Shown in pieces: positions 13,665-26,310 of a stretch of 64,000 bases of DNA (its first letter is position 1; the number at the start of each line of letters is the position of its first letter). Source of the DNA: Trachelipus rathkii. Lineage: Eukaryota; Arthropoda; Malacostraca; Isopoda; Trachelipodidae. Location of the stretch: the NCBI GenBank assembly GCA_015478945.1, contig JABUQX010004756.1, forward strand, positions 1-64,000, in the 5' to 3' direction. The position numbers and the translations under genes were made by a program. The notes beneath the pieces are model-generated. The model worked only from the letters and a program-made list of their open reading frames with translations, ran no database searches and was not told the origin of the DNA.

Positions 13665-14480
13665 TTGTTGGCTATGAATGCAATCGGAAAGGAAACTTAA
13701 GATTACACATGCTTAACCATGCAAATATTAAATTATTTAATGTATTTTTCATTGCAGCTATGAGTGGTAAATCATAAAGGAAGCTTAAATAGACACACAA
13801 AAAACCATGAAAATAATAAAATTATCTAAAGGTTCTGAGTGTGGCTATGATAGTAATCAGAAAGGAAACTTAAGACAGCACATGCTTAAAAGGAGGAAAA
13901 AAATTATTAAGTGTTCTGAGTGGGACAATGAGTGTAATCAGAAAGGATACTTAAAAAAATCACACATGCTTTTCGCACAAAAAATATACTTATTTAAATG
14001 TCTGATTGCGAATAGAGTTGTAATGAAGAAAAGAAGCTTAAGATTACACTTGCTTAAACATGAAAATATAAAAAATTATTTAAATGATCTGAGTGTGGCT
14101 ATGAGTGTATTAAATGTCAGCTTAAGATTGCAAACAAGGTTATATTCTGAATGAGAAATAAAAGTATTAAATGTTCTGTAACCAACTTTTCCATGTAAAG
14201 AAACTTAAGATACACATAGCTTACACTCAAATATATAAATTGTTAATAAAGGTTTTAAAAGTTGGGCAAATGGTACAATCCAGAAAGCGAAACTTAAAAA
14301 CACACATACTTTCGCATCAAAAAATGAAAACTCTTATAAATGTTCTCTGAAGTATGCAACTATGAGGGTAATGTAAGAAAAGAACTTGAAATTAACACAT
14401 GCCCTAAACTCAAAAATATAAATATTTAAATGTTCTGAGTGTGGCCTTTGAGTGTAATCGAAAGGAAGCTAAAGAACACA
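13665..14480 (+). pseudogene. decayed C2H2 zinc-finger array
   Basis: About nine or ten degenerate ~84-bp units encode pieces of a C2H2 finger: a (S)ECGYECN-like first half, QKGNLRQHMLK-like helix, then an H-x-N-I-K-x-F-K linker. Examples are the GYECNRKGNLRLHMLNH-like stretch near 13668 and the open frame 13807-14154, where consecutive fingers have lost a Cys or His. Stops and frameshifts separate units, so no multi-finger protein survives. Intact families bind DNA through such arrays, usually as transcription factors. No start codon, exon border or non-finger domain was found. It could be a dead paralogue or a finger cluster spread within a repeat. Confidence 0.7.
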
Positions 14481-16270
14481 GCTTAGTATCCCACGGACAA
14501 TGGAAAAATGTAGCAAGCAACAACATAGTGAAGAAGCGAAACGGCGAAGCGGGTGTGCAATTCGAACTCAATTTAAAGAGCACTCATGATTGGGTAAATA
14601 TAATGGCAACATAGTAGGAAGAGGTCGAAAAAAATTTATTGATGAGTATGACAATATATTGAATTACAGAAGCTTGTTCCTCATTCAAGCGCTAATGAAC
14701 TTGAAAAAAAAAAACCATCTAGAAATTAGAAGCAAACCGCAAGTTCATGAGTTGGACGATTAAAATAGAGGAAAAGATATGGTTTCAAAAAAGACTTTTA
14801 AAGCTAACTGTTACAGTAGACCGCGTGTTTAGCTGACTTTCATTCGTCGAATTTTTTTTTTTAAATTCGGTTTCAAGATGTTTTTTTTTTAAACATCTCA
14901 ATCGTAATCTGAAAAAGAGTATCAAATTTTCATAACTATCATAGAGTTTGGATAGAAAGAATCACTAATGTGAAGAATGGATCGTTGTGAGACGAGATTC
15001 GTCAATGCTCTATCCAGGTTTTCTCTTTAAATAATTTGATTTTCTCTTGACGCCAGATATAAGTTTAATATAAAAAATAAAATGAAATTGCGTCAATACT
15101 CATTAATCTGTTAATCGTAGCCTAGGATTGAGCTGGAAGACGGATAAAGGTGTAAGTAATTTCCTAACAGAAATTGAATCGTCCTTTGGCACGATATGTG
15201 GCGTTTCACGTTCTGATAAAAAACAGAAGATCTCACTCAAAACATCACAAAACAATAAACTTTGAACATTGCAGAACTTAGACCCAGACAAGCGGACTTC
15301 TAATGTGGTTCCAACTCTTACATTCATAATTTTATTATTAAATCTAAAATTAAATTTTTTACAAAATGCAATAAAAATTACAAATATTTAAGAAACTTAA
15401 AATTTGACCTTTATCTGAATAAATAAATACATGAACGAAAATATGTTGACTTCAGTTGAATTTTAATTTAATCCTTATATTCACAAAGTTATATATTTAA
15501 CTTCATAAATATCTCCTTTACTTGGTAATTACTAATAATTGATAAACGAAAGTGTTATTAAAAGAACTTCGTGGTTGTTGTGAGCAAAACAAATTTTCGG
15601 TTCTAGATTTTTTTTCGACAAGCAATTAAACTCCTAACCATCACACTCCTGTTATTGTTGATCAAACTCGAAATGAGTATGGAATTATGGAGATACAGGA
15701 ATTGAATAAGAATTTTCCACAATAGAAATGATCTCCTTATTCAGGTAAAAAAAAAAAAATCCCATTCTTGATTCCTTAAAATGTAAAAAAAATGTTGTAA
15801 TCCAATCTCGATAAAATAGGTCCAGTGAAATTTCATTCATCGACTGGGAACAAAAACGACTGAAATTTTGATTGAAAACGAAATCTGTGATTTTGGCGAA
15901 GACGCATAGAAAACTTTACAATATTGGGAAATATTCCACGAAGTAACCATTTGAATTTACCTTATCAAAAATAATTATTTCAAAACTAAATATTCACAAA
16001 AATATTTTGCATTTGTTTAATTAATTTCTATCACATTCGAATATTTTAGGGGGAAAAAATAAAAGATATATGTATTGTATCTATCGAAATATCAATTCTT
16101 CGTAGACACTCAATGTAAAAATTTGAACTACATATGTAAGGTAAAATTATTTAAAGTAGATAATCTTAAAACATTATTAAAAACTTTATTATGTTGTAAA
16201 TAGGGCTTTAAATTTGATGTTTTAGAAGAAGACCTCCTTAAAACTAAACTTTCTTAGCACGAAAACTTAA
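14481..16270. other. AT-rich, no gene seen
   Basis: No recognisable coding motif. A 74-codon minus-strand frame at 15103-15327 has no identifiable domain. Contains the paired T-run hairpins listed separately. Confidence 0.4.
14848..14897. repeat. two adjacent T-run hairpins
   Basis: CGAATTT...AAATTCG (14848-14869) and GATGTTT...AAACATC (14877-14897) are two perfect 7-bp inverted repeats, each enclosing a short T run, 7 nt apart. Confidence 0.75.
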
Positions 16271-16274
16271 ATTT

Positions 16275-16301
16275 TCTCTACTCTCTCTCTCTCTCTCCTC
16301 T

Positions 16302-16337
<36 letters not shown>

Positions 16338-16480
16338 TCTTATCCTCTCTAGTCTACTTCTACTCTTTTATCTCTCTCTCTCTCTCTATCAATCTCTCTC
16401 TCTCTCATCTCTCATCTCTCTCTCTCTCAACCTCTATCTCTCTCTTCCCTCTACATCTACTCTCTCTTCTCTCTAGTACT
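16275..16480. repeat. interrupted (CT)n microsatellite
   Basis: About 200 bp of CT repeats broken by many single-base changes; could be real decay or read error. Confidence 0.85.
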
Positions 16481-16499
16481 AACTAGAGGATTCTAAACA

Positions 16500-16925
16500 G
16501 ACCAAGCAACAGCATCGAGAGCTAACACACAAACAAGCACCAGTCAGCGTATTAAAAGACAACAGTCACAAGTACTTTAAATACAAACAAAACTCAGTCC
16601 CATTAGAGCTTTAAACCAGAACAACGCAATACAAACTCATAAGTTAAAAAACAAAAGTACGCGAGATATAAACTACCAGGATACAGCAAAAACAAGCATA
16701 ACAAGCAAGCTACCTAAAAAGCACAAACGACAACAACACAGTCATAGCAAATGTAGCGAACAATCAAAGAGTCCAGAGTATAACAGACAATACCAGCAAC
16801 ATCCAAGAGTTTAACGGAAACAACAGTCAGTTTATAACAGACAAACAAATAACAGTCACAGAGTTTAAAAGACACAAATACAAACCATCATAGAGTTTAA
16901 CAGGAACAAACAACAGGCGTAGTAG
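16500..16925. repeat. degenerate A/C-rich tandem repeat
   Basis: Approximate units of 25-30 bp centred on AGAGTTTAACAG followed by AACAACAGTCA recur with many indels (for example near 16790-16910). Confidence 0.55.
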
Positions 16926-16999
16926 TTTGGCATTATTGAGCTCTTAAAATTTAATTTTGGGCATCAAATATTTCCAATTATTGAAATCATCTAAAGCGC

Positions 17000-17315
17000 A
17001 ATGTTAGCACGACAATACAGGTGCGGAGGCGCATTAAGTGCGCGAGCCTGCAATAAGAGCGAGCTGCATTAAGATGCGAAAGCATGCAATTAAAGGGTGC
17101 GAGCTGCAATAAGGGTAGCGAAGCGCAATTAAGATAACGGAGCTGACAATATAAGGGTGCGGAGCATGACAATAAGGGTAGCGAGCTGCAATCGAGAGCA
17201 CCTGAAAGAATGCCGGAGCCTAGCACAATATATAGTGAAAATGCGAAGCACGGCAATATAAAGGGATGGGACTGCAATTAAAGGGTGGGCAGCGCCAATT
17301 AAAGGGTGCGAGCTG
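17000..17315. repeat. degenerate ~20-bp minisatellite
   Basis: At least twelve noisy copies of a unit near GCAATTAAGGGTGCGAGCT. Indels of 1-3 bases per unit suggest rapid decay or uncorrected long-read errors. Open frames across it are artefacts. Confidence 0.7.
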
Positions 17316-17519
17316 CACAGTTTTGATGGACATGGAACTCTTCGGGAGAAGAACATTTTGGACGTATGGCAATTACACAGAATAGCAGGAACAAAAAAAG
17401 GCTACACTACATAAGAAAGCCCACCTCAGAGACCCGAGACACTAATTTTACACAAAATCGTGGCAATAAGAAAATTACCGTAACTGCCTAAGTAACGAAA
17501 AGCGCGAGCAAGTGAGCCG

Positions 17520-18464
17520 CACACGACATCATATAATGAAATACTATACTAAAAATATAAACACTAATAATACAAAATAAATACATTAATATATACACCA
17601 AAAAAACTAAATAATATATAATATAGATATATAATATTATCAAAATATCAAACCCTTATAACTATATATGTACTAACATACTATATACAAGTATATATAA
17701 ATATAAATATATATATAATATTATATATACATAATATATATATATATAACATAATATACTATATAATATAATAACCGAATTATCTAATAATATTATATTG
17801 AAGCACTGCCACTGAGATTGATTAGGTGTGATAAAAGCCTTGTCTTGAAGGTTAAAGAATAACAGGTCTTTATGTGTTTCGATCTTTATGTTTCCTAATC
17901 CTAGGTTCCATCAGAAAGCTGGGAACGAAAACCACTGTCCTACTAAAAAACAAACAATAACATTGATCAGGGTTAATCCTAATGTATTACCATTCTATAA
18001 ATCTGATGCATAACGAAGGCAATCCTACCGAACATGAACTATATATACGAGTAGATAGTACAATTGTGTGTCAAGTTTGTCGCCTGTATTCATGCAATAA
18101 GCTTATATTGCACAGGCAGCGAAAAGATCCTACGGGCATGCATTCACATGAAAGCAGCGCTTAAAGTTTGGTATGAGTGTGGTGTTGTTTTACATTATCG
18201 GCGTATAACCCCGAGCCAGGAAGACCCTACCAAGGCAATACAAATCGCAGAAGCAGCGTTCAAACTTATTGAGTTACACCAAATCTCAAAGCAAAAAAAA
18301 AATTCCACTCAATCACACCATAGACAACATATAACAATCTATATATATAAATATATATAAATATACTAATATAATAATATAATACATATAAACTAATATA
18401 TATAACCTACAATACGATAGTCCTAACTATATAATACTATACTATAAATTCATTATATCATATA

Positions 18465-18503
<39 letters not shown>

Positions 18504-18660
18504 TAATAATAATAATATACTTTAATACAAATAGCCGTAAATAATAAACTTTAATTACTCAACTATATTCATAATAAATTAATCAAAACAATATAAAATA
18601 TATACAATAATATATAATAATAATATACTATATTATATATCTATTTATTGCTATTATAAA
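17520..18660. repeat. AT-rich imperfect microsatellite region
   Basis: Mostly TA/AATA-rich sequence (17560-17790 and 18330-18660) around a less repetitive island at 17800-18300 with no recognisable gene. Confidence 0.6.
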
Positions 18661-18809
18661 AATTAAGAAATTATAATTTCTGGTTCTTCAGTCGGTCAGA
18701 GAAGCAGAGAGAGAGAGAAACGGGCACATATTCTTGCCTAGGCCCTTATGGTCAAATATTACTTATCTATTATAAATTTGGCCCATGGACCTCTACTCCA
18801 TAATTACTC

Positions 18810-19070
18810 TTCTTGCCTCTCATTACACCGCTATGTAGTGTACATGCCCGCTAGGGTTGGATATGGTGAATAACAGTTCATTTCAAACTGCTATTTACCA
18901 TATTATTACACAAAGTTACCCTGCACTTCTTAATTCTAATAAATGTCTCATGCACTTCTTCTCCATAAATGCCTCTCATTGCACCGCTAAGTTGCGTGCA
19001 TGTCCGCTATGGTTGGATATGGTGAATAACAGTCTATTACAAACTGTTATTCACCATATTATTACACAAA
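18810..19070. repeat. diverged tandem duplication with a palindrome in each unit
   Basis: Two ~110-bp copies (about 18810-18917 and 18962-19070) share GCCTCTCATT-CACCGCTA, a TGCATGTCCGCTA-like segment and GGTTGGATATGGTGAATAACAGT, ending in ATATTATTACACAAAG. In the second copy TATGGTGAATAACAGT (19018-19033) is exactly mirrored at 19043-19058 after a 9-nt loop. The first copy has the same arm but an imperfect partner. Confidence 0.75.
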
Positions 19071-19109
19071 GGACATGCATGAATGGCGGTTATTTCACGT
19101 AATAATTTT

Positions 19110-22100
19110 CTGACCCTAGCCTATATGATATTTTCTCACTTATTTTGTACTTACGCATTTGTAATAAGCTTAACTCGCGTTACCTTCTGTCATTGTATGT
19201 ATTCCATCATATAAACAATTAGCTTTAATTTAATTAGCTTTCAACATCGACATAACCCATCCAATAGTTCGAACTCTATTATTTGATAAATATAAAACCA
19301 TTTTGATTATTTTTTTTATGTTTATCAAACCCACGTGGCTCCATACAACAGATGATTCAAAATGTTTGCAAGCAAACGTTCGTCTTATGCACGAAATTCA
19401 TGCTAAGACTGGGTAAGCATTTCTTATATTTCGCGTAAGTCACGACAGATGAAAAAAAAACAAATAACGGCTTGTTAGCTACGTAACAATTTTTGCAGAA
19501 GTCAACAGCATCTCTGACTTGATTGCCCATTTTTACTTATAGACATCGAAGAAGGTTGAATAACCGCTAAAAATAACATTTGTGATAATCGCGATTTATC
19601 AATAATCTGAAGCACATTCGACAGTGATTCTCATCCTACACGCAATGTAAGAAAATATTCATTCAGTATCCGTATTGTTAATTTTTTTTATTTTTATTGA
19701 AGAATAATCAATTAGAAATGCACGCTCAATATTCTGTAAAAAAACAGAAAACAATGATTTTTTTTCTACTAGCCATTTGTGTATATAGTAGTATTTTATA
19801 TGTAGTTTTAATACAGTATGACTCATGAACCCAAGTGAAACACTCTTGCTCTCTCCACAAATTCCTTTCCCCAATGGAGTTCTTATAAGAAACTGAAACA
19901 GACTTCTGAGGTTGGTTTTAAGCTAGGAACCATCCTAGTTCAGGTCACAATAAGATTTGTTAAGTATACACAGGTATAACTTAACAAAATTTACTTTAGC
20001 TGCCGATTTCCAAAGCTCGACTGCAGCCCCGGGCGGCACACTAGGCGCACTGCTCGTCTTCCAGAGCTCGTTTGCCGCACTTCTTAAACACGTCAACGTA
20101 ACGTCACAGCCAGGCACCCACACCCACCCGACTGCACAAACAAAACAACACAAAACCAACAAAAAAACAAACCCACCACCCAAACGGCCGCAGCGGCTCA
20201 AACACAGGACACATGAGCCGACACAAACCGTTGGTTAAATCGTTCGATTTCAGGGATTAATGAAAACGGAGCGGCTGAGGCGGAAGCAATAGACCTTTGT
20301 TCACAAGGACCAAATCTTTTTTACAAAACATGTTCGCGAAACTGGCTTGCCAAATTTTTTTAACATTTTTTAGTTAACTTTTATATATTAAAAGACTATA
20401 AAATTCATAGTTTTTGAACTTTTAATTTCAAAGGTATTTCTCACAGAGTTTTTGTTTACAATTACCAAGCTGACCGACGGGCGGCGCTGCGCGTTTCCAG
20501 GTACCAAATTTCCTGTTCTCTGATTGGCTAATGTAATTTTTTATTCAATTCGAAGCGTTTTCCCGAGTCGATTATGCATACCAGGTTGTCTCGGGCTTCT
20601 GGCAACGACAGCTTTTGCTTAAACCTTAAGCTTGAGTTCTGGCCACCATGGCTATACTACTACTATTTCTTTGTAGTCCCTTGCACCTATTTTGTAAATA
20701 ATGACAAAAAGAAATTCGTAAATTTTTTATAAAGAAAATATTGGAAAAATCTTAAAACTTTGAGAGGACCTGTAAACCTGTACTTTTTTTTTCTTCCTAA
20801 AGAGACCATCCACAATAATTTTTTTTTTAATTCCATATACTATTTTTGGTAATTATGATGCTAATATGTGAGAAAGCATTACTGCACTATTGTATTAAAA
20901 CTATAACTTTTAATTTACAAAATGGTGGTCAAAAAAATTCTTTAAAGTTTTTTTTTAGCTATTAACGTACATATTAAATGTATAGTTCATAATAAATTAA
21001 ACAATAATGCTACCGAAAAAAGAACGCCTCCTACTAATTTCTAGCTCTTCATTATTTTAAGGGATAAAATACCGATGGTATGTTTTCCCGATTTTTATCA
21101 CGAATATTATAAATATTGATAAATATCATCGAAATTTAAATTTCCAAATAAGTTTGTATTTTTTTTTTTAACGATTATCACTGATTTTATTATATTGAAA
21201 CCCAAAGTACCCGTAAATTAGTTAATTTAAAAAAAAAGAAAAAAATCAAGTATTTTCCTTGGCGAACTTAGAATTTTCAAAACAAAATTTCAATAATGCT
21301 TACCGAAAAAATATAACAAATAAATTATATATAATATAAATATAATATATATATGAAATAATAATATATATAATATATATATATCTATATATATATATGT
21401 AATATATATAATATATATAATATATATATATTCATTATATGTCAGCATCACCCGAAAGTAACTATAACTTAAAAACTATAACAGCTACACAAATAAATAT
21501 ACATTTATATTATATGAGACATTTTTACCCCGGAAATTTAAAAAAAAAAAATAACGCTTCTTTAAAAATTTAAAATGTTAAAAATGATTGGATAATTTAG
21601 TTTTTTGAAAATACGAAGAAGCTCTGTACTCCTAGGGAGCGCGCAAAGTTTGCCTAAATGTTTCAACTTTTTTTTTTTACATAAAGAATACCCCTAAACA
21701 ACAAAGTTGGACAGAGTCAGGGGTTTCTTCGGCCTACCGGGGGACGACGGGAGGGATCGTCCCCGCTCTGTTTACCTCCGGTGGCTCGAAACCCATAAAA
21801 TAGGCAATAAAAGAAAAGAGTAACATTCTTCTCCAGAGCAAATAAAACAAAACGCTATTTTGGCACATCTTTTTTTTCGTATACTGCAGGACTGGAATGG
21901 TGCGAATATAGAGCCATACGCTTCCAGACATAAGATTAACTACATATTTATAGGGTTGTTAATAAATATTGAATAAATCACATCTTTTTTATTGTCTTTC
22001 GCGATGAATTAGCTTGCCTTCAAATCAAAAATTATCATATTATTTCGTGTAGTGTTTATATGTTAAAGTAATGCATGTAGTCTTGGCGATGCTGGCCATA

Positions 22101-22340
22101 TATATATATATATATATAATATACAATCAGTATTATAACAAGTATATCATATAATATATATACATAAATATCAATATAATAATTTTGTAAATATAGTATT
22201 ATAAATATATATCACTCAATATATATATATTATGACATAATAGAAAAGGAACAAGTCTAAATGAAGAGACGATTAAATTATAATGATCTCGAAAACGAAT
22301 TATTTAGGCTTCATTCGTTTCGCCTGCTTTTTTTATGTAG
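19110..22340. other. no gene recognised; GC-rich patch then AT-rich DNA
   Basis: 19990-20250 and 20465-20660 are more GC-rich than the surroundings, and 20519 has an ATTGG (inverted CCAAT) motif. No exon, promoter core or homologous protein could be established. (TA)n-like sequence occurs at 21330-21435 and 22097-22230. Confidence 0.4.
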
Positions 22341-22344
22341 ATAT

Positions 22345-22585
22345 AAACTAACCAAACCATACATAAACCTAACTTAACCCTAACCTAACTATCTTCCACC
22401 TAACCTAACCTAAACCTACCTTGCCGAATAACCTAGACCTAACCACCTAACCCATAACTTACGAAATCTAACCTACATTGTAACCTAACCTAACTGACCA
22501 TCCGTAACCTAAACCTCACCATAACTTAACTCAACTTACACCTAACGCTAATCCAATCCCAACTACACCTCTCCTTAACCAACCT
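22345..22585 (-). repeat. degenerate (CCTAA)n telomere-like repeat
   Basis: About 240 bp of AACCT/CCTAA-type units with many variants (ACCTAACCTAACC, CTAACCTACC, CTTAACTCAAC). On the minus strand this is TTAGG, the usual arthropod telomere unit. It sits far from any visible chromosome end, so it is an interstitial copy or a telomere-like microsatellite. Confidence 0.8.
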
Positions 22586-22734
22586 AAACTGAAATAATAA
22601 GTTAAATAATATATATAACATAGTTATGTAAAAACAGTTAAACACAAACAAAGTATTTATTGAAACTGCATATTAATTTTCTAACTTTGGCGAAGATTTA
22701 TCAAAAGCATTCCTACTTCATAAATATTATAAAA

Positions 22735-22815
22735 ATATATATACGTATATCTATATATATATAATAACCTATTACTAGATATAATATATATATAATATAT
22801 ATATATATATAATAT
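22735..22815. repeat. imperfect TA microsatellite
   Basis: Interrupted TA repeat in AT-rich DNA. Confidence 0.8.
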
Positions 22816-23014
22816 TTATCCTTATAAGTTACTATTTTTTAAGTTTTATATAAAAATATTTTCTTTAGAAAAAAAAGAAATTCTTCAAGATTTTGCAAAC
22901 CTTTGCAAAATGGAATGTCCCTCAGTCTATCTCTGAATAGAAGCATAAATTGTACATAAATTGCTAAGCTTCCCTCTTTTCTAAACATAACAGAAATACT
23001 CCAAGGGTAAACCG

Positions 23015-23240
23015 CAGAGATGGCGCAGTAGTCGGGGCTCTTGCTCGGAACCATTGGCCGAGGGAAGACGAACAGGGTAGGACTATTCCCACCCTCCGGG
23101 GAGGGTCTCCGAAACCCCCGCTCTTTTGTATTTGGGTTGGTCGGGGGTTCCTCTCCTCCCCTACTGGGGTGTGGAAAAACGTCCCTCCCACTTCTGTTTC
23201 CCGTCGGCTCGAGCCCCCTGACTGCTTGCCGTGTAGTACC
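23015..23240 (+). repeat. possible tRNA-derived SINE-like GC-rich insert
   Basis: GATGGCGCAGTAGTCGGGGC (from 23018) resembles a tRNA A box and following D-loop, and GGCTCGAGCCCC (from 23207) resembles a B box. The distance between them is too long for one tRNA, so a functional tRNA is excluded. The GC-rich block stands out from AT-rich flanks, as a short retroposon would. No terminal repeats were found. Confidence 0.3.
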
Positions 23241-23299
23241 ATTTCAAATCTATAATATCTTATAATATAATTTACGTCAACCGGGGTCATTCAGTAACC

Positions 23300-25040
23300 G
23301 TCCGGGGCTAAATTATCTAGTAATTTTTAGTTTTTATTGTTTTCAGGTAACTTTGTTTTTAACTAAAAAAAATTATTTATAATAATGAGAGTGAATGTGT
23401 AACAGGTGCAGTGAACTGCAAAAAAATTTTTTTAAAAATATATAAAATACCTGAGCATTTATTTTTTTTATACTTTAAAAAAAATTTTTTTTTCAGAATA
23501 AATTTGTAAGTTTGATTTATATAGGTCGGTACAGAAAAAATACCAGAGAAAAACTTGTAAAAAACATTTGATCACTTACCTATTTGTATAGTCAACGGTT
23601 TTGTGAAATCTCATGATATAACATAGCTAAAACACAATAGTATTAGCTGTAGTAAATTAAAAACGATTATTTAATATAGAAATCTAACCGGGCAACTTCA
23701 GATTTCCTTCTAATCCCCCCCACCAACCCCTCACCACTTGACTGGGTGGCCAAATTAGAGCTCGAGTAAACACACGGGAACTTCGAATCTCGGAGGCATC
23801 GACACATCCTATAAACATACCCGATACGCCCAACAAAAGAACCTAAAAAGTCAGTAAAAATTGCTAACGGAGGTCGCACTAACAAAAACAGCTAAATCTA
23901 GGCAATCGCCAGCCCATTATCATTCTACTCACTAACTAAACGCACACGTTAGGCCCGAATCTCACATGACGCTAAGTGTCTACCAACAAATGGGTTAAAA
24001 TTTATATCTCTCTTTTTTAAGGTAGTTCGCTAGAAATTAGCCGAGCCCAGACCAAAAAAAACTATTTATATTTCATCTAAAAATATTTCTAGACATTTTT
24101 ACATAGTTATTATTTGTATATTTTTATATTTGAATTTCCTTACATTAAATGATTGCCAAACATGCTATAATATATAATATTACGTGGAAATAGCTACAAT
24201 TTCTCATAAACTGTAGGTACATCACAGTGTTTTATAATAGTCTACAGTTACTTACAACCAAAAAGAGGCCGAAAAATTCTGAAATTGCCCCGGTTGATCA
24301 TCACTATCACTATTATATATAATATATATATATATATATATAGTATATATATATTTAATATACTTATATATATATAGTATTATTATTATAACTACTAATA
24401 TTAATAATCATATATACACACTAAACCAATATATAACTTAAACCTAAATGATCGCAAACTCCTAATCAGAAATCTATTTATAGCGTCATACATAGACATA
24501 ACCCTGTACTATATTTTTCGGTAACGAGCACCCGTAAAAAAGGTCAATCAAATAGTCTGTCAATATAAATATAAAAAAAAAAAAAAAGAAAATATTACAA
24601 TTAAAATAAAGTAGTATAGCAAAAGTAAGACTTTGTGTTACACTATATAAAGTTATATTAAAATCATTCAATAAAATGATCAATCATACTTAACTTATAT
24701 ATCCTATATATTTAATATATAAATTTAAACACACAATTTTTTATTTTACCTTTATCGCCTAAAAAATTGCTTTGTTGAGAGATTATATCCATACCATGGC
24801 TATAAGCCCCATTTCTTTTAATACGTATAATTTTTTATAGTATACACAATAATAAAATCAGATCTCGCAGAACTTTGAATCAATAGCTAAAGCAATATTC
24901 TTATACTGTATACTTATTGATCCTGTGGATAAAAACGTCTCAATCAACAAATTGTGAATTACGAATAAAAATAATAAATATCAATGTATTGAGCGATAAT
25001 TGAAACACATTTCAACTGCTGAGATAAGAAAACGATTTTA
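23300..25040. other. AT-rich, no gene seen
   Basis: No recognisable coding motif. Contains TA-rich sequence near 24310-24380 and an A15-type run near 24570. Confidence 0.4.
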
Positions 25041-25049
25041 ATAAATCAC

Positions 25050-26310
25050 AGCTCGAAAGGTACACTTAATGGATCCGAGATTCTTCGATCAGGTTCAAAA
25101 ATCAAACATTTTCGCACAAACAAGATACTATCATAAGTAGGGCAATACAGAGCTTCTCAAGGAGTGATGCCTTCACTCTCCCCCGACGATCATTCATTAA
25201 TAATAAATAAAAGCCAACATAAGAGATCACTGCCATTGAGATCATCAGTCAGGAGACAAGAGCTGGAATCACAATGGAGAGCCATCAAGTAATAGCCATA
25301 TTTTAAATATAAAAATCATACACAAATAAATAATGATCATTTCCTTCAAAAGAATATTCAGCGAGATGGTCACCACGAGAAAATACATGATAAAACCTAC
25401 AATGCGGCTATAATATACCGAATCTCCCAAACTATCTCTAAACATAGGAAACCTGGAAGGAAATCCAGTACTACTTCTTATTAGCGAGCATTTGCAATAT
25501 CACAAAGCATTAACCTTCCATGCAGAGCACAGACCTCCTACAAAAGACGTCGTCCCTTTAATCAATTGAGCTCATTGCTGAGTCATCAGCTAAACGAAAA
25601 ATCTCCGATACTTGCAAAAGTGTATCTACATGTTGAGAAGGTTACCAAAAAGGAATGGGTTGTCCATCTTTTATGGGTACCATCACATGTAGGTATCAGG
25701 ATAAAAAACGCAATAGTTGGATGAGCTGCTCCCAAGGTTGCACAATGCAACATAGGAATTATGCATTTTCCCCTTGGAAAACATAAAGATTAACAAGCGA
25801 TCTGCCTTATAATAAATTAAGAGAACAACAAGAATAGGAACATGAGGATTTTCTGAGTTTATTCATCACCACAGCCAGTTTCACTCCAACAAACAATTCT
25901 ATTTACCACAGTCACGAGTATATGGAAAACTAAGTACTTGCAAAAAAGTCTTGCTGCATATGGAGCTATTTATACATCAAGATTAGTAATGGTCATGGCT
26001 ACCATCATGACCAAATAAAATTCTACATTGTCACCCTTATGTCCACATTGTTCACACCCCAAGATACAGCGATTTTTCTTTTATGAAATGCCCCCAGTCT
26101 ATAACTGTGTGCCAGTAAAGTTACGCCCACTATGCAAAAAGCAATCATGGGAGAAAACTGGGAGCTGCACAGGTATTCAAGTGTAAAAACATATTTACTA
26201 TAGGCAATCTAGTAAATGATCCCACCTCACAAATAGACTGTATTTAAAGCTTGCGTACAGACAAACAGCAAGAATCTCCTGTGTAGAACTGGATATTTAA
26301 ATAGGAAGTA
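25050..26310 (+). pseudogene. decayed 3' end of a non-LTR retrotransposon (RNase H and Cys-rich tail)
   Basis: A + strand frame reads WVPSHVGI at 25674-25697, the hallmark block of the RNase H domain in Jockey/I-type elements. The GNE-x-x-D part that should follow has decayed. Upstream, LLSHQLNEKSPILAKVYLHV fits the preceding helix. Downstream, a CPHC motif at 26040-26051 followed by a KIQRFFF-like stretch fits the usual C-terminal P-x-C-P-x-C...H-x-L-x-x-C region. Frameshifts and stops lie between these blocks. No upstream reverse transcriptase motif was recognised, so this is probably a 5'-truncated copy. It is not the family at 32.6-37.1 kb. Confidence 0.6.

Noticed and set aside
20640..20705. 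GCCACCATGG with a short hydrophobic ORF
   Set aside because: Good Kozak context, but the frame stops after 17 codons and no following exon could be supported.
23018..23218. A functional tRNA gene
   Set aside because: A-box-like and B-box-like motifs are ~180 bp apart and no cloverleaf can be drawn; kept only as a weak SINE-like call.
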